Part shown: one piece after another, positions 11,979 to 23,178 of the stretch
Layout of the letters: every line of letters starts with the position of its first letter
Numbering within the stretch: the stretch's first letter is position 1
From: Elymus sibiricus
Taxonomy: Eukaryota; Streptophyta; Magnoliopsida; Poales; Poaceae
Length of the DNA stretch: 64,000 bases
Assembly: GCA_039707655.1 (NCBI GenBank)
Contig: CM077676.1
Span: 375,352,114-375,416,113, forward strand
Direction of reading: 5' to 3'
The notes under the pieces: model-generated
Databases searched by the model: none
Told to the model about the DNA's origin: nothing
The model's input: only the letters and a program-made list of their open reading frames with translations
Made by a program: the position numbers and the translations under genes

Positions 11979-14058
11979 TGTAACACCCCTCTGTAATGAG
12001 CAATAGTGATCCCTGATGATTATGCTAAGTCACTGTGATTTGCAATGCTTGATCAAAGTGGATTAATATCTCATTTCAAATCCCACCACTGAATTCAATT
12101 CAAATCATAAGTGAAATTTGAAGTTGCTCAAAAATTGCTGAAAAATAGTTCATCATTTAGCCAAAATTCCAAAACAAATAGTTGTTTAGGAAAACAACAT
12201 CACCATCAAGCTAAATGTGCACTAGGGCAATTATTACAGTGCAAAAACAACAATTCAAATGCTTTTCCATTTTTGAAAAAATTCAAATGGATTCAAAAAT
12301 TGCCCAAACTTTTTGTGGCAGTGCAGAATAATGCTATGTATTTTAGTGGACCAGTTTCACATTTTACATAAAGCATTTGGCAGCTCATTTTATTTTCAAA
12401 ACCTTCTGTAAAAAGAAAACAGAAAAAGAAAATAGAAAAGGCCCTAACAGTTACTGTGAGCTGGGCATAAGTGCACAGTGGCACGGCCCAGCCCACCTCT
12501 CTCTTCTCTCACCTCGCGCCTCGCTGTCGCCCACGCCATGGCCAGAGCGCGGTGGCTCCGGCCGCTGGCCGCCACCTGCCGTCGCAGGCTCTCGGAGGGG
12601 ATAAGGCCGAGGCCGTCCACTCCCTCTGGGCGCCTCTGTCACTTTCCGCCCTCTCTCTCTCTCGCTCGCTCGCCTCTCCTCCTCCTCTCCATTACATCAC
12701 CGTCGCCGCGCCGCCGAGATCCCGCGGCCACCGGCGTCCCCATGCCCGGAGACCGCGTCTGGAAGGAGCGCCATCCTCCACTACGTCGTCTACGCCGTCG
12801 AACGAGAGCCGGGGAGCTCTGCCTCAAGCGGATCGAGCTCGTCTTCTTCCTCGGCCGCGGCTTTTTCTCCGGCGACCCCAGCTGCTACTAAGCCCCCCAA
12901 CGAGCCCTTGTGTGCTCGTCGGTGAGCCTCGCCCCTTTTCCCTCTGCCTCCCCCTCGTTTTCCCGCGTCTAGCGCTGCCGCCATGGATGGCTGAGCCCAG
13001 CTCCGCCGTGCTACTCGCCGTCGTCGTTGCCGTCGTTGTCATGGCCGTCCGAGCACGTTGTTGTGCTCGGGGCACACCAGAGGTGCGGTCTGGCCTCTTA
13101 AACCCCTCGCATGTGCGCCGTTTCGCCGTTCCCGCAAAGCCCCCAAGAACGCCACCGCCCGCCGTCGTCGTCGCGCTCGTTTTCGGCCATGCCAGCCCGC
13201 GCCACCACCGCGGTTGGATGCGGCTCGGCCTCCTCATTCGAACGCGCCAAATCTCGAGCTAAATGGTCGCCGGAGCGCGATTTCTAGCGAGGTCCCGAAC
13301 GCGCCGCCGCGTTCTGTGGTCGCCGGCGGCTAAACGCCGGCCGCCGCCGACGTGGCTGGCCTGGGGCCACCACTGGGTCACTGACCAGTGGGTCCCGCGG
13401 CTCGGTTGACCGCGGTGACCGGTCAACCCTGCTGACGTGGCAGCACAGTGCCGTTGACATGTGGGGCCCCGTGTATAATTAAGCTAATTTGCATTTAAAA
13501 ATTAATCTAATAGCTAAATAGACACCGACAGATGGGGCCCACCCTCTAATTAACTTAATTAGTTATATTTAATCTCTGTTTAGTTTCTGTGCCACTGACA
13601 TGTGGGACCCAGCTGTCAGGTTTGACCTGGAACAGCTGGGTTGACTTGCTGACATCATGCTGACGTAGTAAAAAAAATCTGTAATTTTCGAATTAGATTT
13701 AAATTCCAGAATTTCAGAAAATGGTTTAAATCTTTGAAAAATCATAGAAAATAAACCGTAGCTCGTATCGAAAAGTTTTCAACATGAAAGTTGATCAATA
13801 AAACAAGACGAATCCGAATATGTGGTCAAAATGCTTGACCATCACTCCTAACTATCTGAACATGGAACCTTCCCCTCCGGTTCAGTATACCGATAACTGC
13901 CTAAACGCTAGGAAAATATCCCAGATATTTTCCCGCTTCGTCTGCAACATGTAGCCTTGCATTAGGTCACCACCAGCACTGCATTTTGCCATGCCATACA
14001 TTGTGTTGCATTTGTTTGCTTTTATTTATTGTTTCTTCCCCCTCTTCTTATCCGGTAG

Positions 14059-15787
14059 ACCCCAAAACCGACGCAGCTCCAGAGTCCGACTACACCGTTG
14101 ACGACCCCTCCTTTGCCGCAGAGCTTCCAGGCAAGCAAACCCCCTTGAACATGCCTATATCATCTATTCTTTCTCCCTCCTGCTTGCATTAGAATTGCTA
14201 CAGTTATTGCTCCGAAATACCTATTCTGATGCATAGCCTATTTTTCTAAACTGCTATTGATACTTTACCTGCTTTCCTAAATGCTTAGTATAGGTTGATA
14301 GTGAACCATCTGTGGCCCCTCATCCTTGTCCTAGTTGCCCCGCTTTAATACCAGTGCCCCGATCGATGTGATCAACGGGCTGAGACCAGCACATCATCAC
14401 ATACCTCCTAAGTTGCTCGACTCTGCAGAGCTAATATCGAGTGACGAGGGTGATGCGTCTTAACTCACTCCTGATGATATCTCTGTAGCATAGCTAGCCG
14501 GTTGTGGGTTACCGAGGGTGATTCCTCTTTCACCACCTTCGATAAAGCTTCTGTCGTGCAACCCCTCAAGTGTGAATCCATCGAGGGTGATTCCTCCCGG
14601 TTCACCTTGAAGTATACATCGAGTGGAAATCCAATGAGGGTGATTCCTCGGATTCCTACTTGATGTGTTGGACACACGGTTACCCTATAATTATTTCAGA
14701 TACTTGTTTAAGACGGATCGACCCCGAGAGGTACCCGCGAGTATTGTGGAGTCAGGTTGACCATGAGGATACCCGCGAGATAGTTACGTGGCATGGTCGG
14801 GCATTCTTGGCCCTTGCCGTAAGCCCATGAGACGGGGCGACGGGGTCACATGATCGTGAGTCTCTGCTCGTTTCCGCGAGCTCCCATCACACCAATGGGT
14901 TAGGATATGTGATCTGAGTAGGCCTTTGGCCTTTTTTCGCACTAACCACCACGTGGGAATAGTATGGGCACTCGGCGTCATGTGTATCACCCGAAGCTCT
15001 TCAGACGTCAGCAGTTGAGCGACGCGCGCCGGGTTGGACTGGGAAAGCCTGCGCTTGTATTAAGGGGGCTAGGTCTGCTCACCGGCCACGTACGCAACGC
15101 GCAGGAGTGCAAAGGGCGATGGGCCCAAGACCCCTGAGTGCTTAGGATGTAGACCGGTGTGCTGGCCTCTCTGTTGAGCCTAGGTAGGGCTACGACGTGT
15201 CGATCAACCGAGGTCGGGTATGGACCGAGCAAGTGTGTCCGGCCAGAGTTAATCGAGCATGTTGGGTAAGTTGGTGCACCCCTACAGGGAAGTTTATCTA
15301 TTCGAATAGCCGTGTCCACGGTAACAGGGCGCTCGGAAAATATCCCAATCTTCTACAACTAGAACTGGTTACTATGTTGGCTCTGGGATTGCTTTCTCGC
15401 AGGGAGCCGAGGAAGGATCTCTGGGCATGGCTACTTATACTTGTTGCTACTACTATATTTTTGTACTAATCTGCACTCTTCTAATGCTGTAAGACTCTGA
15501 AGATGCTAGTATTCGATAGGCTAGGCCCTTCTCTCTATTCTGGCATTTCTGCAGTCCAGTCCACTGATACAGCCTTCTTTGATACCGATGCATAAATAGA
15601 ATATATCTGATGTAAGACTTGCTAGTACTTTGGATGAGTACTCATGGTTGCTTTGCTTCCTTTTTTTTCCCATACCCGATTGCTGCGACCAGATGACGGA
15701 GCCCCGGAGCCAGCTTCCCCTGTCGATGACTACTACTACCCCTATGGTGGAGAGTACTACTACGTGGAGACCATTGATGACCAGTAG
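14059..15787 (+). other. LTR-internal split mini-ORF in T1 5' LTR (blocks 14059-14130 and 15693-15787)
   Basis: Block a follows a pyrimidine-rich tract ending CCGGTAG and encodes DPKTDAAPESDYTVDDPS then AAELP; it ends at CTTCCAG|GCAAGC, a GC-type donor. Block b follows GCGACCAG and encodes DGAPEPASP then tyrosine-rich YYYPYGGEYYYVE, ending TAG. The phases match (G|AT, Asp). A possible upstream donor at 12922 (TCG|GTGAGC) is also in phase with an open frame, but that frame is not kept in the 3' LTR and has no ATG, so the true 5' end is unresolved. Stop is one codon earlier than in the 3' LTR. Confidence 0.5.
15298..15321 (+). other. Conserved double palindrome in T1 5' LTR
   Basis: CTATTCGAATAG (perfect palindrome) abutting CCGTGTCCACGG (5-bp arms, 2-bp centre). 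It lies inside the predicted GC-AG intron, about 390 bp before block b. Confidence 0.8.
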
Positions 15788-16095
15788 TAGATAGGAGGCA
15801 CCCAGGCAGGAGGCCTACGCCTTTCGATCTAGTGTCGTTGTTTTGCCCCGCCTTCTTAAGGCATATCTGTTTAACTTTTATGTCTGTACTCAGATATCTG
15901 ATGCTTCCGCTGATGCTTGTATGACTCGAGCTTATGTATTCGAGCCCTCGAGGCCCGTAGCTTGTAATGTAAAGCTTGTATGACTTTTATTTGTGTTTGG
16001 AGTTGTGTTGTGATATCTTCAAGTGAGTCTTTAGGCTTGATCGTGTACATTTGCGTGTATGATTAGTCCACGATTAAGTCGAGGGCATCACAAGT

Positions 16096-16107
16096 TGGTA
16101 TCAGAGC
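16096..16107 (+). other. Primer-binding site of T1 (initiator tRNA-Met type)
   Basis: TGGTATCAGAGC, three bases after the LTR end at 16092; the perfect 12-base match to the 3' end of plant initiator tRNA-Met used by many Gypsy and Copia elements. Confidence 0.9.
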
Positions 16108-16416
16108 CGACTGCCTGTAGGAACCCCCTTTCCAACTCCTTGGCCGAAGTTGAGTCTAGCCTTTGAAAAATTGTTTTACTAACATGGCTGTGTGGCTTAC
16201 GGGCCCACGTCGCCAATGGGTGGTATTAGGATCTTTTATTCCTCTTCCTTACTCTGGGACTCTGATCTCTCTTCTATTCGGGTTAAATGATTTTGCTAAC
16301 ACTAGGTTCTCGTAATCACATTCACCCGGAGAGCTGGATTATCTGCAACATTTCTTTCCAATGCTATCTTATGCTTCTCACACTGTCATTTGACATCTTG
16401 CACTCCTTTGTTTCAG

Positions 16417-17169
16417 ATGCATCCCGCAAGACAGCTCGTACGCCACACAATGGCTCTTGATGCGACTGGGTTCCCTGCTATCTTGGTCGACCTCTTGACC
16501 TGGCTGGGATATCGCTGGTACCCCGTGTACACAGTTTACGAGGATTACCGCGAGTTCAACCAGGAGCAGTACCACGCTATGGTTCGCATCTTTGATCGGC
16601 AGAACAACTCCATCACTGAGTTGCACACCTTTCATGGTGTTGGAGTGACTGTCGACATGGTCGTCCATGATGCTGCCTATACTGCTATTGCCCGTCTCCG
16701 TGGAGAGCACAACAGTCGCTTGGAGGAGACTGCTTTCAGATATATCCCATATGCCCCTGCTGGGGATGAGAGTGGATATTACACTGTTGTATGTACCCCT
16801 TACGTGCCACGTCGTTATGACCCGCAGGTTTTGGTACAGTACACTAAGGCTCTGGATCGCACCGCTCGAGCTCTTGCTGTCGAGTTGTACGCCACTCGTG
16901 CTCGTCTTTACGATGCTCTGACACAGTTGCTACCAGCAGTCAGTGCGAGGATGCATCCAGAGTATATCCTTTACCCGCTCAGGACGGAGATGCCACCAGG
17001 TCTTGAGTGGCCTACTGTTGGAGGTTGTACTCCTCCACGTGGTCCTCTTCTTCCAGTCCGGGACCAGGTTCTGCACCAGAGTGTTCACGGAGCGCAGGAT
17101 CCTTATATCGAGGGTACCCTGCGTCGTCACCTGCAGCTGCCGAGCTTCAGTGGTTTTCTCCGACGTTGA
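16417..17169 (+). CDS. Pre-gag accessory ORF of chromovirus T1 (250 aa)
   Basis: Intact ORF between PBS and gag. The ATG at 16417 directly follows TTTGTTTCAG, a splice-acceptor-like sequence; the open frame extends upstream without another ATG. Residues about 35-100 read as strand-strand-helix: YTVYEDYREF, then YHAMVRIFD, a GVGVT turn, and an Ala-rich helix HDAAYTAIARLR. This is reminiscent of a double-stranded RNA-binding domain. A Tyr-rich middle segment and a helix (ARALAVELYATRARLYDAL) follow, then a Pro-rich end. The ORF at 50279 in T2 shows the same plan at low identity. It is free of stops although gag-pol downstream is badly damaged. It has no similarity I recognise to gag, pol or env. 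Function unknown. Confidence 0.65.
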   Translation: MHPARQLVRHTMALDATGFPAILVDLLTWLGYRWYPVYTVYEDYREFNQEQYHAMVRIFDRQNNSITELHTFHGVGVTVDMVVHDAAYTAIARLRGEHNSRLEETAFRYIPYAPAGDESGYYTVVCTPYVPRRYDPQVLVQYTKALDRTARALAVELYATRARLYDALTQLLPAVSARMHPEYILYPLRTEMPPGLEWPTVGGCTPPRGPLLPVRDQVLHQSVHGAQDPYIEGTLRRHLQLPSFSGFLRR

Positions 17170-17417
17170 TATAGCTATTGCTATGTCCCATTGTTGTATC
17201 CCTCCACCGCGTGCCTGCGTGCCACCTAGTTGTCTAGCTTTCCTTTCCGCTGTTGTAACGCTGGCTTGTAACAGAATTTATGTATGGATCTGTATGTCAT
17301 GTTTGACTATGATGATGTATCTACTGCACTTCCATTTGTTATGCATGTTACTTCATGAATGATTCCATACAACTGCAATACTTGTTGCTAAACAACCCCC
17401 TGTTGAATTTTAGCAGG

Positions 17418-18596
17418 ATGGTTAGACCCGCAGGTCGTGGCCGTGGTGCCAACAATCCACCACCGCCCGACTATATGGCTGCAATGATGCAACAATTCGA
17501 AATGCACCGTCAGTTCATGCAAGGACTTATGGATCAGTTTCCTCGTCCGAATGCCAACCAGCAGCCAGCCGCAAAAACCTTGCAAGAGTTTGTGCATCTC
17601 GACCCAACCATCTTCCGCAACTCAGTTCAGCCGCTTGACGCTGATGACTGGCTCCGCGACATCACTTTCGAGATGGAGTCTGCGAATGTGGCCCCTGCCA
17701 GTTATGTCACTTTTGCATCATACTTTCTGAAGGGTCCCGTAGCCCAATGGTGGGACACTCACAAGCATACCCTACCTGCTGGAACCATCATCACTTGGGT
17801 GGAATTCCAAGCTGCTTTCCGTGCCCATTGCATTCCTCAGGGAGTCATGGACTGGAAGAAGCGTGAGTTCTGCAACCTTACCTAGGGCAACAAGTCTGTG
17901 GAAGCATATCAGCAGGAATTTCTGGAACTATCTCGCTACGATGAAGAGGATATTGCTACTGATGCGCGTAGACAAGAGAAGTTCCGTGAAGGGCTCAACC
18001 CGGATATCAAGCTCGCGCTGCTAGTCCAAGACTTTGCCGACTTCGCCACCTTGGTGAACAAGGCTATATAGGTTGAGACTGGTCTGAAGGATCACAAGGA
18101 CGCTCTTAAGCGCACCCGTGAAGCGGGCTCATCTTCGGGCTCGTCATCCCAGAAGCGCTGCATTTGGATCCCTCACAGCATGTACCGTCCGACTGTACCT
18201 GTTCCAAGGCCATCGTATGTTGCACCTCGTATGCCTCCTCCACCTCTGAGGCAGCCAAGACTTCAAGCTGCACCATTTTGAGCTCCTGCTCCCCGTCCCG
18301 ACAATGGACTCTGCTTCAAGTGTGGCCATCCAGGTCACCGTGCCAGAGACTGCTCCCAGAACCAGAATCAGCTTATGCTTCCGCCAGCTGGCCGTGGAAA
18401 TGACCGTGGTAACTATCATCCCCGCAACAACAATGTCAGGCCTTCATATGGTCGTGGACAGGCTTATCATGTCAACATGGCTGAAGCTCAAGACCAACCA
18501 GAAACTATGATGGGTACTCTTCTTGTTAATTCAGTACCAGCTTCTGTTTTATTTGATTCAGGAGCATCGCATTCTTTCATATCAGAAAATATGTGA
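17418..18596 (+). pseudogene. T1 gag and start of protease (broken)
   Basis: ATG at 17418 follows TTTTAGCAGG. Domains in order: basic Gly/Arg N-terminus, a Pro- and Gln-rich linker, the Gypsy gag core (DADDWLRDI, then GPVAQWW), a CCHC zinc knuckle (CFKCGHPGHRARDC, about 18309-18350), then the retropepsin motif [12 protein letters not shown]. Gag packages the RNA; the protease cleaves the polyprotein. One frame throughout, with premature TAG at 17883 and 18069 and TGA at 18279, and a stop at 18594 caused by a frameshift. The first three look like C-to-T changes at CAG and CGA. Confidence 0.85.
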
Positions 18597-20051
18597 AGCG
18601 CTGCACCAACCGTTAGTGGTAAACACTCCCGCGGGCCAATGCCAAGCCTCCTTGTTCAGCCCTGATGTCACCATTGAAATTGAAGGGTTGGAGTTCCGTG
18701 CTTTTCCCATTGTTTTGAAGTCTTCCAAAGTTGACCTCATTCTGGGAATGGATTGGTTGAAGGCTCACACCGCCTTGATCAATTGTGCCACTAAAGTCGT
18801 ACACCTCCTGCACCCATCGGATGAGCTAGTAAATTACCATGCTCATATTGTTCAAAGTGCTGAGGCTCAGATCTATGCCCTGAATGCGTTGAACGCTTCT
18901 CCTCTTGAGGGGATAGAAAATGTTCCAGTCGTTCGCGACTTCCAAGATGTCTTTCCGGAAGAACTTCCAGGAGTACCCCCTGTTAGAGCTGTCGAGTTTG
19001 TCATCGACCTAAAACCAGGCACCACTCCTATTGCAAAGCGTCCTTATAAGATGCCGCCGCATGAGCTTCTTTAGCTTAAGGAGGAACTCGACAAATCACT
19101 TCGCAAGGGTTTCATTCGTCCAAGTTCCTCTGCTTGGGGAGCACCTTCTCTCTTTGTCAAGAAGAAAGATGGTACAAACCGATTGGTCCAAGATTACCGA
19201 CCCATCAATCAGGCAACCATTCAAAACAAGTATCCACTTCCTCGGATCAATGACCTGTATGATCAACTTGCTGGATCCTCAGTGTTCTCTAAACTCGACT
19301 TGAGGTTGGGTTATCATCAGATCCGCGTCCGTGAAGAGGATATTCTCAAGACCGCCTTCGTAACTCACTATGGCTCTTATGAGTACACCATCATGTCGTT
19401 TGGCTTAACTAATGCTCCAACAATGTTCTCCTACCTAATGAATTATATCTTCATGGATTACCTCGACAAATTTGTTGTGGTTTATCTGGATGATATCCTG
19501 GTGTATTCCAAGAATAAGGAAGAACATGTTGAACATCTTCATCTTGTTCTGGAAAAGCTTCGGGAGCACCAACTATATGCCAAGTATTCCAAGTGCGAAT
19601 TCTGGTTATCTGAAGTAACCTACCTTGGTCATGTGATTTCCAAGGATGGCATTGCTGTCAACCCAGAGCGAGTTCAGGCTATTCTTGACTGGACTCCTCC
19701 GAAGAATGTTAAGCAAGTCAGAAGTTTTCTCGGACTCGCAAGCTATTGCCGTCGATTTGTCGAGAACTTCTCAAAGATTGCCAAGCCTCTGACTAATCTG
19801 CTTCATAAAGGCATTAAGTTTGAGTGGACAGACAAATGTCAAGAGAGTATCCAAACACTCAAGGACAAGCTAACATCTGCTCCAGTGCTTGCTCCTCCGG
19901 ATTCTCGCAAAGACTTCGTGATTTATTGTGATGCCTCTCGTCAGGGATTAGGCTGTGTCCTGACGCAAGAACGCAGAGTAATTGAATATGCCTCCCGACA
20001 GTTACGTCCTCACAAAGAGAATTACCCAGTGCATGATCTTGACTTGCTACA
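18592..20051 (+). pseudogene. T1 protease end, reverse transcriptase and RNase H (broken)
   Basis: Frame +1 relative to gag after an indel near 18590. The segment starts with the protease C-terminal strand (LILGMDWL), followed by the linker FPEELPGVPP and RT blocks with the YLDD active site at 19483-19494, then RNase H (IYCDASRQG). It copies the element RNA into DNA in the cytoplasmic particle. TAG at 19072 lies between protease and RT. The frame ends at 20055 through a 1-base deletion near 20049, inside RNase H. Confidence 0.88.
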
Positions 20052-21821
20052 ATGATATATGCATTGAAGCTGTGGCGACATTACCTCCTTGGTAATCGAT
20101 GTGAGATATATACTGATCACCAAAGTCTGAAGTATTTGTTTACTCAGCCGGATCTCAATCTCCGCCAACAACGATGGTTGGAAACAATTACAGACTATGA
20201 CTGCGGTATTTCTTATACCCCTGACAAGGCTAATGTGATGGCCGATGCCTTGAGCCACAAGTCCTATTGCAACAACCTCATGGTTCAGCGAGCTCAACCT
20301 CGTCTGTATGAAGAACTACGCAAGCTGAACCTCCACATCGTTCCACAAGGTTCTCTTAATACCCTTGTTCTGCAGCCGAATCTTGAGAAAGCTGTAAAGT
20401 CTGCGCAAGCAAAAGATGCTGAAGTTGATCAGATGAAAAGTGATCTTAACCTTGAAAAGTACAGAGATTTCTCGCTTGCTGAAGATGGAACCTTGTACTT
20501 CAGAGATCGCATTGTGGTACCTCGGTTCGAACTTATGACGGACAAAGTTATGAAGGAGGCACATGATACACCACTGTCTATTCATTTGGGTAGCACCAAG
20601 ATGTATCGTGACCTTCGTCACAGATACTGGTGGTCCAAAATGAAGCAGGACATTGCTCGCTATGTTGCTGAATGTGACGTTTGCCATCGCGTTAAAGCAG
20701 AACATCAGAAGCCTGCTGGAATTCTGCAACCGCTTCCAATCCCTGAGTGGAAATGGGACAAAGTGCAAATGGATCTTATCACTGGTCTTCCCAGATCACA
20801 AAAGGGTCATGATGCTATTCTTGTCGTCATCGATCAACTCTCCAAAGTTGCAGACTTTCTGCCAGTCAAGGAGACGATCACTGCTAGTCAGTTAGCAGAG
20901 TTATATATCTCCAGAATTGTATCACTCCACGGTATTCCAAAGGAGATCAGTTCAGACCGTGGTAGCCTTTTCACTTCAAAGTTCTGGGCTAGTTTCCAAG
21001 AAGCTATGGGAACTCATATAACCTGGAGCTCTGCTTATCACCCCCAGTCCCAAGGCCAAGTTGAGCGAGTTAATCAAGTGCTTGAAGATATGTTGTGTGC
21101 TTGTGTTATTTCATTTGGCAAGAAGTGGGAGGAATCTCTTCCGTATGCCGAATTCTCTTACAACAATAGCTATCAAGCAAGCTTGAAGATGGCCCCTTCG
21201 AGGTATTATATGGACGTAAGTGTTGAACCCCTCTGAATTGGTCAGAAACTGGGGAACGGCCGCTCATTGGTCCGGATATTATCCAACACGCTGAAGAGCA
21301 AGTCCGTATTGTCAGGGAAAATCTCAAGGCGGCCCAGTCTTGCCAGAAGAGCAATTATGATCGTAAACACTGGGGATCAATCTATCAACCTGGTGAGCAA
21401 GCTTATCTGCGTGTCACTCCTATGAAGGGCACTCACCGCTTTGGAATCAAGGGCAAGTTAGCTCCTCGTTACATTGGCTCCTTCCGCATTCTCGCCAGAC
21501 ATGGACATGTGGCATATAAATTGGAATTGCCGCCACAATTCTCTGACATCCACGACGTCTTCCATGTGTCGCAACTTTGTCGTTGCTTCAAGGAATCTCT
21601 GCACAGAGCAGTGGATCATGAATTGCTCGATTTACAAGATGATCTATCTTGTAAAGAGCATCCGATCCGCCTTCTCGATCAAGCTGAACGTCGGACCCGC
21701 CAGAAGACAACCAAGTTCCTTAAAGTGCAGTGGTCGAATCATACTGAAGATGAAGCCACATGGGAACGCGAGGATTCGTCTTCGCGAGGAATACCCTGAT
21801 CTTTTTCCTTCTACCTCCTGA
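20052..21821 (+). pseudogene. T1 RNase H end, integrase and chromodomain (broken)
   Basis: Continues in a third frame. RNase H ends near MADALSHK. Integrase follows: the zinc-finger region ([11 protein letters not shown] through CDVCHR), then the catalytic triad with first Asp in MDLITGLP, second in SDRGSLFTS and Glu in [10 protein letters not shown] 1-base deletion near 21198 shifts frame and a TGA follows at about 21224. The last frame (21422-21799) has the integrase C-terminal module and a chromodomain (FLKVQWSNHTEDEATWE), which in this clade guides insertion to methylated-histone chromatin. A final indel near 21775 moves the end to 21821. Confidence 0.88.
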
Positions 21822-21845
21822 ATTCTCGGGACGAGAATTTCTTTT

Positions 21846-21858
21846 AGAGGAGGAGAAT
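21846..21858 (+). other. Polypurine tract of T1
   Basis: AGAGGAGGAGAAT directly before the 3' LTR start at 21859; primes plus-strand DNA synthesis. Confidence 0.75.
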
Positions 21859-23178
21859 TGTAACACCCCTCTGTAATGAGCAACAGTGATCCCTGATGAT
21901 TATGGTAAGTCACTGTGATTTGCAATGCTTGATCAAAGTGGATTAATATCTCATTTCAAATTCCACCACTGAATTCAATTCAAATCATAAGTGAAATTTG
22001 AAGTTGCTCAAAAATTACTGAAAAATAGTTCATCATTTAGCAAAAATTCCAAAACAAATATTTGTTCAGGAAAACAACATCACCATCAAGCTAAATGTGG
22101 ACTAGGGCAATTATTACAGTGCAAAAACAGCAATTCAAATGCTTTTCCATTTTTGAAAAAAATTCAAATGGATTCAAAAATTGCCCAAACTTTTTGTGGC
22201 AGTGCAGAATAATGCTATGTATTTTTGTGGACCAGTTTCACATTTTACATAAAGCATTTGGCAGCATTTTATTTTCAAAACCTTCTGTAAAAAGAAAATA
22301 GAAAAAGAAAATAGAAAAGGCCCTAACAGTTACTGTGAGCTGGGCATAAGTGCACAGTGGCACGGCCCAGCCCACCTCTCTCTTCTCTCACCTCGCGCCT
22401 CCCTGTTGCCCACACCATGGCCAGTGCGCGGTGGCTCCGGCCGCTGGCCGCCACCTGCCGCCGCAGGCTCTCGGAGGGGATAAGGCCGAGGCCGTCCACT
22501 CCCCCTGGACGCCTCTGTCACTTTCCCCCTCTCTCTCTCGCTCGCTCGCCTCTCCTCCTCCTCTCCAGTACATCACCATCGCCGCGCCGCCGAGATCCCG
22601 CGGCCCCCGGCGTCCCCGTGCCCGGAGACCGTTTCTAGAAGGAGCGCCATCCTCCACTACGTCGTCTACGCCGTCGAACGAGAGCCGGGGAGCTCTTCCC
22701 CGAGCGGATCGAGCTCGTCTTCTTTCTCGGCCGCGGCTTCTTCTCCGGCGAACTCTGGCGACCCCGGCTGCTACTAAGCCCCCCAACAAGCCATCGTGTG
22801 CTCCTCGGTGAGCCTCGCCCCTTTCCCCTCTGCCTCCCCCTCGTTTTGCCGCGTCTAGCGCTGCCGCCACGGATGGCCGAGCCCAGCTCCGCCGTGCTGC
22901 TCGCCGTCGTTGTCATGGCCGTCCGAGCACGTCGTTGTGCTTGGGGCACACCAGAGGTGCGGCCTGGCCTCTTAAACCCCTCGCACGCGCACCGTTTCGC
23001 TGTTCCCGCAAAGCCCCCGAGAACGCCGCCGCCTACCGTCGTCGTCGCGCTCGTTTTAGGCCACGCCAGCCTGCGCCACCACCGCGGTTGGATGCGGCTC
23101 GGCCACCTCGTTCGAATGCACCAAATCCTGAGCCAAATGATCGCCGGAGCACGATTTCCGGCGAGGTCCCGAACGCGC
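21859..23178 (+). repeat. 3' LTR of T1, first part
   Basis: Matches 11979-13300 closely, with a 10-bp insertion near 22750 relative to the 5' LTR that shifts the GC-rich open frame. Interrupted at 23178/23179 by the Sabrina-like element (TSD cgcgc 23174-23178). Confidence 0.92.

Larger units (their letters stand above)
11979..16092 (+). repeat. 5' LTR of chromovirus T1
   Basis: 4114 bp, from TGTAACACCCC to GGGCATCACA. Roughly 12480-13400 is strongly GC-rich and gives long spurious ORFs on both strands. A motif GAGGGTGATTCCTC recurs at 14514, 14583 and 14636, with a variant at 14446. The LTR also contains the split mini-ORF and the double palindrome. Confidence 0.92.

Noticed and set aside
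12471..13262. Long GC-rich ORFs on both strands in the T1 5' LTR (and 22350-23300 in the 3' LTR)
   Set aside because: Overlapping open frames on both strands reflect high GC with few stop codons. A 10-bp indel between the two LTRs changes the frame and there is no domain similarity. Only the separate exon-like blocks show conserved frame.
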